From Micavibrio sp. (GTDB taxonomy: Bacteria > Pseudomonadota > Alphaproteobacteria > Micavibrionales > Micavibrionaceae), in assembly GCA_021604545.1 (NCBI GenBank), contig BQJE01000001.1, positions 107,444-171,443 of the forward strand: a DNA stretch of 64,000 nucleotides, in the 5' to 3' direction. The translations under genes were made by a program, and so were the position numbers. Positions 49,445 through 57,811 of the stretch are shown here, in pieces. The notes under the pieces were generated by a model that saw only the letters and a list, made by a program, of their open reading frames with translations, was not told the DNA's origin and made no database searches. Numbering within the stretch: the first letter of the stretch is position 1; each line of letters opens with the position of its first letter.

Positions 49445-50221
49445 ATGCCCAGTGCTATTGAAGCTTTCATCGTCTCGGGAGTTTTTGCTTTTATCCTGAC
49501 ATTTGTGCGGATTGGCTCGGCGGTGATGATCATGCCGGGGTTGGGTGATTCCTTTGTGCCGGCGCGTATTCGCCTTCATATGGGGTTGGCTTTGACGCTG
49601 GCTTTGTTCCCGTTATTGATTCCTCTGATGCCAAGCCCCATTCCGGGTACGTTGACTTTGGTTACCTTGATCGGGATGGAGTTTCTCATCGGGATATTTT
49701 TCGGCACCATTGCGCGGATTCTTATGACCGCGCTCGATACGGCCGGGATGATTATTTCTCTGCAATCAGGTCTGGCCAATGCTCAGCTTTTCAATCCATC
49801 ACTGGCCTCGCAAGGTTCTCTCATGGGTGCATTTTTATCGGTGACCGGTGTTGTGGTTCTTTTTACCACCAATTTGCACCACCTTCTGATCATGGGTGTG
49901 CTGGAGAGTTACCAGCTGTTCCCCATCGGTGAGCTTCCTGATACAGGCTCGATGGCCGAGCTAATGGCGCGGGCGGTTTCAACCAGCTTTTCTATCGGGT
50001 TTAAAATTGCCGCCCCGTTTGTGGTCGTGACCTTGCTGATTTATGTCGGTATGGGTGTTCTCACGAGGTTGATGCCGCAGGTACAGGTGTTCCTCTTGGC
50101 GCTGCCGCTGCAAATTCTCATTTCGCTGGTAACGTTTACGCTGGTGCTGTCGGCCGGGCTCATGTACTGGCTGGGTCAGTTCCGCGACGGTATGGTGTTT
50201 TTCTTAAGCTTTGGTGGGTAA
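49445..50221 (+). CDS. fliR: Flagellar export protein FliR
   Basis: 258 residues, about six membrane helices. FVRIGSAVMIMPGLGDSFVP near the start, GMEFLIGIFFGTIARILMTA and ALDTAGMIISLQSGLANAQL in the middle are family hallmarks. Ten bases after fliQ. Confidence 0.96.
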   Translation: MPSAIEAFIVSGVFAFILTFVRIGSAVMIMPGLGDSFVPARIRLHMGLALTLALFPLLIPLMPSPIPGTLTLVTLIGMEFLIGIFFGTIARILMTALDTAGMIISLQSGLANAQLFNPSLASQGSLMGAFLSVTGVVVLFTTNLHHLLIMGVLESYQLFPIGELPDTGSMAELMARAVSTSFSIGFKIAAPFVVVTLLIYVGMGVLTRLMPQVQVFLLALPLQILISLVTFTLVLSAGLMYWLGQFRDGMVFFLSFGG

Positions 50222-50242
50222 ACGGTATGGTAGAATAAAACC

Positions 50243-51316
50243 ATGAGTGATGAACAACCAGACGATTCCCAGAAGACCGAAGAACCGACTCCGAAAAAGA
50301 TCGAGCAGGCGCGCAAAAAGGGGCAGGTGGCCTTGTCGCGCGAGATCAATAACTGGGTGATGATTCTGGCGGGGACGATTATAATCGCTGCTATTGCCGG
50401 TCCGGTTCTAAGCAATCTCAAAGAAGTAATGAAGGCTTATATTGAGCATTCTCATGATTTGCCACAGGTGCCGGGTGGGCTGCACATTATTATGGGAGAG
50501 GCCTATAAGAAGGTCATTGGAATTTTGGCTCTGCCTTTCCTTCTTTTGCTGGCCGCGGCTTTCCTAGGTCCCTTTGTACAAGTTGGGCCGCTTTGGGCCC
50601 CTGAATCGATCAAGCCGTCCTTAAGTAAAATTTCGCCTATCAAGGGATTCTCGCGTTTGTTTTCGACGCGCTCGTTGATGGAGTTTGCCAAGGGGATTTT
50701 AAAAATCACGATTATCGGCGTGATTGGTGCGATCATTATTTATCCCTATTACGGACAGCTAGAGCATTTGATCGGTATGCCGGTGTTGCAGGTTTTGGGT
50801 GAATTGCAGGGTCTTGTTGTTAAGATGATGGCCGGTATTCTTGTTGTTCTTCTGGTTGTTGCTGTGATTGATCTCGTGTATCAGCGCATGGAAAATCAAA
50901 AGAAAATGCGTATGACAAAACAAGAGCTGAAAGATGAGTACAAACAGACTGAAGGTGATCCGCATGTTAAGGCACGTTTGCGGCAATTGCGGACCGAACG
51001 TGCGCGCCAACGTATGATGCAGGCTGTGCCTGAAGCTGATGTTGTCATCACCAATCCAACTCATTATTCCATTGCTCTTAAATATGACCCCGAAGCCATG
51101 GAAGCGCCGCGCTGCGTTGCCAAGGGGATTGACGAACTGGCGTTGCGTATTCGTGAAGCGGCGAAAGAACATGATGTTGAGTTGTTTGAGAATAAGCCGC
51201 TGGCGCGGGCTTTGTACGATGTGGTTGATGTTGATGAAATTATCCCGGCCGAGCATTATCAGGCTGTGGCCGAAATCATCTCTTACGTCTTTAAGCGTAA
51301 AGGCAAACTCCATTAA
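50243..51316 (+). CDS. flhB: Flagellar export switch protein FlhB
   Basis: 357 residues. N-terminal TEEPTPKKIEQARKKGQVAL, four membrane helices between ~30 and 215, then the cytosolic domain with the self-cleavage site NPTH (271-274) in VVITNPTHYSIALKYDPE. The usual EVI(P)AEHYQAVAEIISYVF ending is present as IIPAEHYQAVAEIISYVF. It switches export from hook to filament proteins on a FliK signal. The NPTH distinguishes it from the FlhB-C-like gene at 47479. Confidence 0.97.
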   Translation: MSDEQPDDSQKTEEPTPKKIEQARKKGQVALSREINNWVMILAGTIIIAAIAGPVLSNLKEVMKAYIEHSHDLPQVPGGLHIIMGEAYKKVIGILALPFLLLLAAAFLGPFVQVGPLWAPESIKPSLSKISPIKGFSRLFSTRSLMEFAKGILKITIIGVIGAIIIYPYYGQLEHLIGMPVLQVLGELQGLVVKMMAGILVVLLVVAVIDLVYQRMENQKKMRMTKQELKDEYKQTEGDPHVKARLRQLRTERARQRMMQAVPEADVVITNPTHYSIALKYDPEAMEAPRCVAKGIDELALRIREAAKEHDVELFENKPLARALYDVVDVDEIIPAEHYQAVAEIISYVFKRKGKLH

Positions 51317-51378
51317 GCTTTAGTGGGTTTTCACCCTAAATCCTGTCATTTTTTGGTCATTTATGGCACTATTATGGG

Positions 51379-53889
51379 ATGAAAATCGACCACGCGGAAT
51401 TTATCGCCCGCCATCACAAGGGGGCCGGATCGGCCTCTCAGCAGACAAAAAACAAGAACCGTTATGCCGGGTTTCTGGCTGTTATGGTGCTGTGTCTTTA
51501 TGCCGGGATTTTTCTGTTCATTGCGGCGTTGACCCGTCTTGATGAGATGACGGGTATGATGATGGGTGCGGCGGCTTTGCTGGCTTCACTTGTCATCTTT
51601 GTCGCTTATCGTTCCTACTCCATTCATTCCGTCCAGGAAAAAGAATCCGGTCTTTTAAAAGAAGTTCTTGAAGGGTCCCGCGGCGCGCGGCTTATTACTG
51701 ACAGCGCCGACAATACTGTTTATACAAATGACAAGTTCAGAAAACTTTGCGGCAATATGGGGCCGCCTGATTATCAGACTCTGATTAAACTATTTCAAAA
51801 CAACGAAGAGGCGATGGCCCATTTTCGTTTGCTGGCTGATCAGGCGCATCGTGGCCTGACTGATTCCATTGAATTGTTTTCAAATGATGAGCTTCGGGCT
51901 GGCTGGTATATTGTTGTCGCGCAGCCTGTCGCCGGGCATGCAGGTTATATTCACTGGCGCATAGAAGACGTCACAGAAAAACACACTGTTGATCGTGCGA
52001 TCCGCGAAGAGCGGGAGAAGCTTATTGATTTTACTGACAATGCGCCGGTCGGGTTTTTCTCGCTTGATGAAAACGGGCGGTTTCTTTTTGCTAACGCCAC
52101 CTTTGCACGCTGGGTTGGCGATGACTTGCAGACCTTATTGAAGCAAGGGGTTTTGCATACTTATCTTATGGAGCCACCAAAAAATGCAGCGCCCTATGAC
52201 CTGATAGACAAAGGCGGGCGGCGCCAGGTGGTTGAAGTTAAGATGAAGGGTCCGGCTGGTAAGAGTTTCCTGGCGGCAATCAATCAGGTTGTAATGAAAG
52301 AAGATGGCGGGCGGGTGCGTACCCGTGCCGTGGTCAATGATATGACGTCCGAGCGCGAAATGCATAAAGCGCTGAAAGCTTCGGAGGACCGTTTTCAGAG
52401 ATTTTTTGAAGAGGCGCCGCTTGGGATTGTTCTGATAGATCAGGACGGAATTATCAAAGACTGTAACAGTGAGTTTGCAAATATGTTGGGTCTGGATATA
52501 GGTGAGGTTGAAAATAAGAAATTTGAAAACTTCATCGGAGGAGAAGGTGAAGATAGTGAGTTACTTATTTCTGCTGTTGATAAAATTAAACAGGGACAGC
52601 AGATGGAAGCGCCTCTGGAAATTATTCTCAAGAGCAAAGATAAAGAGGTAACGGCACAGATGCATGGGAGGCGCTTTAAGGAAAGCGACAGCACGGTTCT
52701 GCACTTTATTGATTTAACCGAGCAAAAGTCACTTGAGGCGCAGTTCGTGCAGGGTCAAAAGATGCAGGGTATTGGCCAGCTGGCTGGCGGTATTGCACAC
52801 GATTTTAACAACCTTCTAACGGCCATTATTGGCTTTAGTGATTTGTTGCTCTTGCGGCATAAACCTGGTGATCCATCTTTTGCTGATATCATGCAGATCA
52901 AGCAAAATTCCAACCGTGCAGCCAATCTGGTGCGTCAGCTTCTGGCCTTTTCACGTCAGCAAACCTTGCGGCCAAAAGTGCAGGATATTACCGATATTCT
53001 TACCGAGCTGTCACATCTTCTGCGCCGTCTTATTGGTGCCAGCATAGATCTTGATCTTGTCCACGGGCAGGATCTTGGTCTGGTTAAGGTCGATGAGGGG
53101 CAGATGGAGCAGGTCTTTATCAATTTGGCTGTCAATGCGCGTGATGCGATGGATGGTAATGGTAAGCTGACAATCGCCACGGAAAATTTTACCAATAAAA
53201 AACCAAAAGATCTTGGGCCGGAAGAAATGCCGGCCGGGCACTGGATAGTGATCAAGGTCACGGATACCGGTAGTGGCATGACCAAAGATGTCATGGATCG
53301 TATCTTTGAGCCGTTCTTTACAACCAAGGAGGTCGGCCATGGCACAGGGCTGGGGCTGGCCACCGTTTACGGCATTATTCGCCAGACCGGCGGTTATCTG
53401 CATGTCGAGAGCAAGCTGAAGAAAGGCGCTGTCTTTTCGATTTATCTGCCGCGTTCCAATGAGCTGGAAGAAGAAGAGATTGAAGAAGAGATGGAGCCCG
53501 ATGAAAGCAAGTCGCAGGATCTTACGGGATCAGAGCGGATATTGCTGGTTGAGGATGAAGATGCTGTGCGCACGTTCTCGCAGCGCGCCATGACCAATAA
53601 GGGCTATGAGGTTTTAGCAGCGGATTGTGGAGAATCGGCGCTGTCTGTTTTGGAGAAGGAAAAAGAACCGATCGATCTGCTGATTACCGATGTGGTGATG
53701 CCGAATATGGACGGGCCGACTTTGGCGCAGCGAATCAGGCAGGACAGCCCCGACCTCAAAATCATCTTTATCTCTGGTTATACCGAGGACAAATTAAAGG
53801 ATCATATGGGCGAAAATATCTATTTCCTCCCCAAGCCATTTACCCTGAAACAGCTGGCAGCCAAGGTTAAAGAAGTGCTGGAGGAATAA
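51379..53889 (+). CDS. cckA: Hybrid sensor histidine kinase CckA
   Basis: 836 residues. Two membrane helices (about 29-49 and 60-78), then about three PAS domains (roughly 95-200, 210-325, 340-455), a HisKA with His474 in QLAGGIAHDFNNLL, an ATPase domain with N-box VNARDAMDG and G-boxes DTGSGM and GHGTGLGLATVYG, and a C-terminal receiver with Asp771 in LLITDVVMPNMDG. In alphaproteobacteria CckA with ChpT controls CtrA, the cell-cycle and flagellar master regulator. The domain order and motif sequence match CckA closely. It follows flhB by 62 bp. Confidence 0.88.
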   Translation: MKIDHAEFIARHHKGAGSASQQTKNKNRYAGFLAVMVLCLYAGIFLFIAALTRLDEMTGMMMGAAALLASLVIFVAYRSYSIHSVQEKESGLLKEVLEGSRGARLITDSADNTVYTNDKFRKLCGNMGPPDYQTLIKLFQNNEEAMAHFRLLADQAHRGLTDSIELFSNDELRAGWYIVVAQPVAGHAGYIHWRIEDVTEKHTVDRAIREEREKLIDFTDNAPVGFFSLDENGRFLFANATFARWVGDDLQTLLKQGVLHTYLMEPPKNAAPYDLIDKGGRRQVVEVKMKGPAGKSFLAAINQVVMKEDGGRVRTRAVVNDMTSEREMHKALKASEDRFQRFFEEAPLGIVLIDQDGIIKDCNSEFANMLGLDIGEVENKKFENFIGGEGEDSELLISAVDKIKQGQQMEAPLEIILKSKDKEVTAQMHGRRFKESDSTVLHFIDLTEQKSLEAQFVQGQKMQGIGQLAGGIAHDFNNLLTAIIGFSDLLLLRHKPGDPSFADIMQIKQNSNRAANLVRQLLAFSRQQTLRPKVQDITDILTELSHLLRRLIGASIDLDLVHGQDLGLVKVDEGQMEQVFINLAVNARDAMDGNGKLTIATENFTNKKPKDLGPEEMPAGHWIVIKVTDTGSGMTKDVMDRIFEPFFTTKEVGHGTGLGLATVYGIIRQTGGYLHVESKLKKGAVFSIYLPRSNELEEEEIEEEMEPDESKSQDLTGSERILLVEDEDAVRTFSQRAMTNKGYEVLAADCGESALSVLEKEKEPIDLLITDVVMPNMDGPTLAQRIRQDSPDLKIIFISGYTEDKLKDHMGENIYFLPKPFTLKQLAAKVKEVLEE

Positions 53890-53893
53890 ATTT

Positions 53894-53908
53894 GTTCCTA
53901 TCTTGTTC
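53894..53908 (+). promoter_or_regulatory. LexA box before recA (GTTC-N7-GTTC)
   Basis: GTTC at 53894-53897, seven bases, GTTC at 53905-53908. This direct-repeat form is the alphaproteobacterial LexA site. It lies just upstream of a -35-like TTGACG, so SOS control of recA is likely. Confidence 0.82.
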
Positions 53909-53915
53909 TTTTTGC

Positions 53916-53943
53916 TTGACGGTAAGAACAAACCGTGTACAGT
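53916..53943 (+). promoter_or_regulatory. Candidate recA promoter
   Basis: TTGACG, 16 bases, TACAGT. The start codon lies ~75 bases downstream. Its position right after the LexA box supports it. Confidence 0.5.
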
Positions 53944-54019
53944 GATGTGTATAAGGTTTTGTGAAGGCGCGGAATTGTTTGCGCAAGTGACCTAAACTAT
54001 GTCAAGAAAGGGGAATATC

Positions 54020-55168
54020 ATGTCCGTCACACCACTCAGAGCAGGTGATCAAATGAACACGCAAAATGCTGCCGATAAGGAAAAGGCTCTCGATGCCGCG
54101 CTTTCACAGATTGAAAGGGCCTTTGGTAAAGGCTCGATTATGAAGCTTAATGGGGAGCACAATCCGATGGAGGTTGAATCGATTTCTACCGGCTCGATTG
54201 GGCTGGATATCGGGCTTGGGATTGGTGGTGTGCCACGCGGGCGGATTGTTGAGATTTACGGACCGGAAAGCTCGGGTAAAACCACTTTGGCGCTGCATGT
54301 GATTGCCGAGGCGCAAAAAACCGGCGGCACATGCGCGATTGTTGATGCCGAACATGCGCTTGATCCGGGCTATGCCAAAAAGCTTGGTGTTAATGTTGAT
54401 GATCTTTTAATATCGCAGCCCGATGCCGGGGAGCAGGCTTTGGAGATTACCGACACGTTGGTGCGCTCCGGTGCGCTTGATGTTCTGGTGGTGGATTCTG
54501 TCGCGGCATTGGTGCCGCGCGCCGAGCTCGAAGGCGAGATGGGGGACCATCATGTTGGTTTGCAGGCGCGATTAATGTCGCAGGCTTTGCGTAAACTGAC
54601 GGGTTCGATTGCCAAGTCTCGTACCACCGTTATTTTTATCAATCAGATCCGCATGAAAATTGGTGTGATGTTTGGCTCGCCTGAAACCACGACCGGTGGT
54701 AATGCGTTGAAGTTCTATTCTTCCGTAAGGTTGGATATTCGCCGCATTGGCGCGATTAAGGACAAGGATGAGATCGTCGGAAACCAGACCCGCGTTAAGG
54801 TGGTGAAGAATAAAATGGCGCCACCATTCCGTCAGGTGGAATTTGATATCATGTACGGCGTAGGCATATCCAGAATGGGTGAGCTTCTAGATCTTGGTGT
54901 TGCTGGCAATCTAGTCGAAAAATCGGGGTCGTGGTTTTCCTATGATGGTCAGCGTATTGGCCAGGGTCGTGAAAACTCCAAGAATTTTCTAAGGGATAAC
55001 CCAGAAGTGGCCGCAAAGCTTGACGGGCAAATTCGTGCCAATGCAGGGTTGCTCTCCGAAGCTCTTCTTGCCGGGCCCGAGGTGGCTGAAAAGGCAGCGG
55101 AGGATGCAGCGGAAGATACCGCCAATGATGGGGTTGATGATGCTCCAAAAAAGAAAAAGGCAGGCTAG
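54020..55168 (+). CDS. recA: Recombinase RecA
   Basis: Strand exchange and LexA co-protease. 382 residues from the ATG at 54020 ([11 protein letters not shown]), chosen for the AGGGG ribosome site eight bases ahead; an ATG seven codons earlier and one eleven codons later are alternatives. Motifs: [20 protein letters not shown], Walker [30 protein letters not shown] (loop L2 region), and a Lys/Asp/Ala-rich acidic tail (about 355-382). An SOS box lies upstream. Confidence 0.98.
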   Translation: MSVTPLRAGDQMNTQNAADKEKALDAALSQIERAFGKGSIMKLNGEHNPMEVESISTGSIGLDIGLGIGGVPRGRIVEIYGPESSGKTTLALHVIAEAQKTGGTCAIVDAEHALDPGYAKKLGVNVDDLLISQPDAGEQALEITDTLVRSGALDVLVVDSVAALVPRAELEGEMGDHHVGLQARLMSQALRKLTGSIAKSRTTVIFINQIRMKIGVMFGSPETTTGGNALKFYSSVRLDIRRIGAIKDKDEIVGNQTRVKVVKNKMAPPFRQVEFDIMYGVGISRMGELLDLGVAGNLVEKSGSWFSYDGQRIGQGRENSKNFLRDNPEVAAKLDGQIRANAGLLSEALLAGPEVAEKAAEDAAEDTANDGVDDAPKKKKAG

Positions 55169-55189
55169 AAAGTTAGAACAGAGGACTGT

Positions 55190-56284
55190 TTGAAGGCAAG
55201 ATTACTTAGTCAGAAAGGCTACAAGCCGGGAAACGCGCCGGGTGCGCTTGATGCACCCGAGGGGGCGCTTGACCCTGTGGCGCAGATTATTTGTTATGAC
55301 CCCGAAAACCTCGAGGAAATTGAGTTTACTTCTATCGATGATATTCCGGCATTGTTAAAAAAATGGCCCTTGGTCTGGATTAATGTCAGCGGCCTGGCCG
55401 ATGTTGGTTTGATAGAGCAGCTGGGGATACAGTTTGGTATCCACCCGCTTGCTCTCGAAGATGTGGTTCATATCCCGCAGCGGGCCAAAGTCGAGGAATT
55501 TGAAAACTGCTTGTTTGCGGTTTTTCGGATGGCTGTCATTCAAAACGATGCCCATGCGTTGGAACAGGTCTCGCTCTTTCTTGGCAAAAACTTTGTCCTG
55601 ACATTTCAGGAACGTCCTGGCGATGTGTTTGAACCGATTCGCGAGCGTATTCGTAAAGGGCGTCCGCGCATTCGTATGGCCCGGCCTGATTACCTTGTGT
55701 ATGCACTAATGGATGCCGTGGTTGACGGCTATTTTCCAGTGCTTGAGCTCTATAGCGATAGGCTGGATGCATTGGAAGAGCGTATCCTAAACAATCCGAC
55801 TCAAAAAATGATGGAGGAGGTATATAGGATCAAGCGTGAATTACAGTTGCTGCGTCATTGTATCTGGCCGCTGCGGGAGGCAGTGGGCAATCTGACCAGC
55901 GGCGAACATGGTCTTGTTAATCCTGAAACCGCCTTGTTCTTACGCGATTGCCAGGATCACGTTATTCAGGTTCTGGATATTTTAGAGAATTACCGTGAAC
56001 GCATTTCCGGCCTGACTGATTTGTATTTGTCCTCAATCAGCAACAAGATGAACGAGGTGATGAAGGTGCTGACCATTATAGCGACGATTTTTATGCCACT
56101 TGGCTTTCTGGCCGGGATTTACGGTATGAATTTTGATACGGAATCGCCTTATAATATGCCCGAACTCAGCTCACCGATTGGTTATCCCATCCTGCTTTCA
56201 GTAATGGCGCTGGTCGGAATTGGGATGCTGCTTTATTTCAAAAACCTTGGCTGGCTTGGTGGTGGCAACAAGAAAAAACCCTAA
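55190..56284 (+). CDS. corA: CorA-family magnesium/cobalt transporter
   Basis: 364 residues. Cytosolic N-terminal funnel domain, then two C-terminal membrane helices (about 290-310 and 330-352) with the signature YGMNF at 311-315 in the loop between them. VHIPQRAKVEEFENCLFAVF is the family mid-domain. The start is a TTG at 55190 with GAGG five bases ahead; no ATG fits the conserved start. The stop overlaps the convergent smpB stop by four bases. Confidence 0.93.
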   Translation: MKARLLSQKGYKPGNAPGALDAPEGALDPVAQIICYDPENLEEIEFTSIDDIPALLKKWPLVWINVSGLADVGLIEQLGIQFGIHPLALEDVVHIPQRAKVEEFENCLFAVFRMAVIQNDAHALEQVSLFLGKNFVLTFQERPGDVFEPIRERIRKGRPRIRMARPDYLVYALMDAVVDGYFPVLELYSDRLDALEERILNNPTQKMMEEVYRIKRELQLLRHCIWPLREAVGNLTSGEHGLVNPETALFLRDCQDHVIQVLDILENYRERISGLTDLYLSSISNKMNEVMKVLTIIATIFMPLGFLAGIYGMNFDTESPYNMPELSSPIGYPILLSVMALVGIGMLLYFKNLGWLGGGNKKKP

Positions 56285-56781
56285 CGCTTGCTTGTTTTCA
56301 GCAATCTTTGTTTCTGTTTGCCCCAGTCACGTTTCTTGATCGTCTCGCGTTTATCGTATTCTTTCTTGCCTTTGGCCAGAGCAATTTCGATTTTTGCCAA
56401 TCCGCGCCCGTTAAAGAAAAGCCGCAGCGGCACCAGCGTATAGCCATCCCGGTTGACAGCCCCCAGCAGTTTATTCACTTCACGTTTGTGCAGCAGTAAT
56501 TTGCGTGGCCGTTTTGGGTCGTGCTGCATTTTGGCCCCGGCCTGCTGGTACTCCGGGATGTGCAGATTGAAAATCCATATCTCACCGGCTTTCGGACCGA
56601 CATGGGCCTCCTTGATCGTACACTGGCCCATGCGCAGGGATTTGACTTCCGTACCGACCAGCATTATCCCGGCCTCAAATTTTTCCTCGATTGTATAATC
56701 ATGGCGCGCGCGGCGGTTATCGGCCACCGTTGCGTTGGTCGAGATCATGCCGGATTTTTTGTCTTTCTTTTTACTAGCCAT
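56281..56781 (-). CDS. smpB: tmRNA-binding protein SmpB
   Basis: 166 residues, normal length. Motifs: NRRARHDYTIEEKFEAGIML, GTEVKSLRMGQCTIKEAHVG, RKLLLHKREVNKLLG, and the basic C-terminal tail KKEYDKRETIKKRDWGKQKQ that enters the decoding centre. It works with tmRNA in ribosome rescue. I did not find the tmRNA gene in this window. It lies downstream of dapA on the same strand. Confidence 0.97.
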   Translation of the reverse strand: MASKKKDKKSGMISTNATVADNRRARHDYTIEEKFEAGIMLVGTEVKSLRMGQCTIKEAHVGPKAGEIWIFNLHIPEYQQAGAKMQHDPKRPRKLLLHKREVNKLLGAVNRDGYTLVPLRLFFNGRGLAKIEIALAKGKKEYDKRETIKKRDWGKQKQRLLKTSKR

Positions 56782-56804
56782 TGTTTCTTAACCACAATTT
56801 AAAC

Positions 56805-56831
56805 GGGGACACATTAAACCAATGTGTCCCC
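56805..56831 (-). terminator. Strong hairpin between dapA and smpB
   Basis: Perfect 11-bp stem GGGGACACATT / AATGTGTCCCC with a five-base loop, 27 bp past the dapA stop and 24 bp before the smpB start. It lacks a long T run, so it may be a weak terminator or an mRNA-stability or attenuation structure for smpB. Confidence 0.6.
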
Positions 56832-56857
56832 AATATATAGAATAACATAAAAGTTCT

Positions 56858-57766
56858 TTAACCGGCAGCGCTGGCTTTGCCGTTGGTATTAGCGGGTCCC
56901 AAACCCGCGTGCGCCATAGCTTCATCCACGATTTTACGGGCGCTGTCACTGGCGGGTAGAAGAGGGCGGCGGAGCTGATCGGTACACAAGCCAAGAACAC
57001 TGGCGGCATATTTCACCGGCGCAGGAGAGCTTTCGACGAACAGGCCACTGGCCAGTGGTGCCAGTTGATCACGGATTTTTTCAAATGTTTTGATGTCGCC
57101 TTTTTCCCAGGCTTCATGGCGCTCGGCGGATAATTTCGGAACAATATTGGCCAGCACCGATATAATGCCGTGACCGCCCTGTCCAAGAAAGGCACCAATG
57201 GCTGGGTCTTCACCGGATAGCTGAATGAAATCCGAACCGCAAGCCAGACGTGTTGCGACCGGACGTTCGCCATCTCCGCTTGAATCCTTCACCCCGACAA
57301 TACGTGGCAATTCGGCTAGTCTTGCCATGGTCTCGACGCTCATATCAATGACGCAACGCCCCGGGATATTATAGATCACAATCGGGATATCCACAGCCTC
57401 GTGGATGGCTTTATAGTGTTCAATCAAGCCTTCCTGGGTTGGCTTGTTATAATAAGGTGTAACGATCAGGGCGCCATCGGCGCCGGCTTCTTTTGCGTGT
57501 TGTGTCAATTCAATGGCTTCGCGCGTTGAATTTGAGCCGGTTCCGGCGATTACAGGCACTCTTTTCTTGACGATTTCAACGCAGCGCTGGACAATAGCCA
57601 TATGTTCATCATGAGACAGAGTAGGGCACTCGCCCGTCGTGCCAGTTGGGACCAGGCCGTGAATGCCTTGTTCCACCTGCCATTCGACAAGGTTTTCAAA
57701 AGCCGGCCAGTCAATCTCGCCATCTTTAAACGGGGTGATCAGAGCGGTAATAGCGCCTTTAAACAT
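56858..57766 (-). CDS. dapA: 4-hydroxy-tetrahydrodipicolinate synthase DapA
   Basis: First committed step of lysine/diaminopimelate synthesis, condensing pyruvate with aspartate semialdehyde. I start at the ATG at 57766 (MFKGAITALITPFKDG, 302 residues) with GGAG six bases ahead; the frame is open 79 codons further but that sequence is unlike DapA and runs under the divergent gene. Schiff-base Lys160 in IVGVKDSSGD, Tyr132 in IVIYNIPGR and TGTTGE at 41-46 are present. Confidence 0.97.
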   Translation of the reverse strand: MFKGAITALITPFKDGEIDWPAFENLVEWQVEQGIHGLVPTGTTGECPTLSHDEHMAIVQRCVEIVKKRVPVIAGTGSNSTREAIELTQHAKEAGADGALIVTPYYNKPTQEGLIEHYKAIHEAVDIPIVIYNIPGRCVIDMSVETMARLAELPRIVGVKDSSGDGERPVATRLACGSDFIQLSGEDPAIGAFLGQGGHGIISVLANIVPKLSAERHEAWEKGDIKTFEKIRDQLAPLASGLFVESSPAPVKYAASVLGLCTDQLRRPLLPASDSARKIVDEAMAHAGLGPANTNGKASAAG

Positions 57767-57811
57767 TTTCGTCTCCGTAAATTCAAAGTGGGGCAGAATA
57801 TACGTATATTT

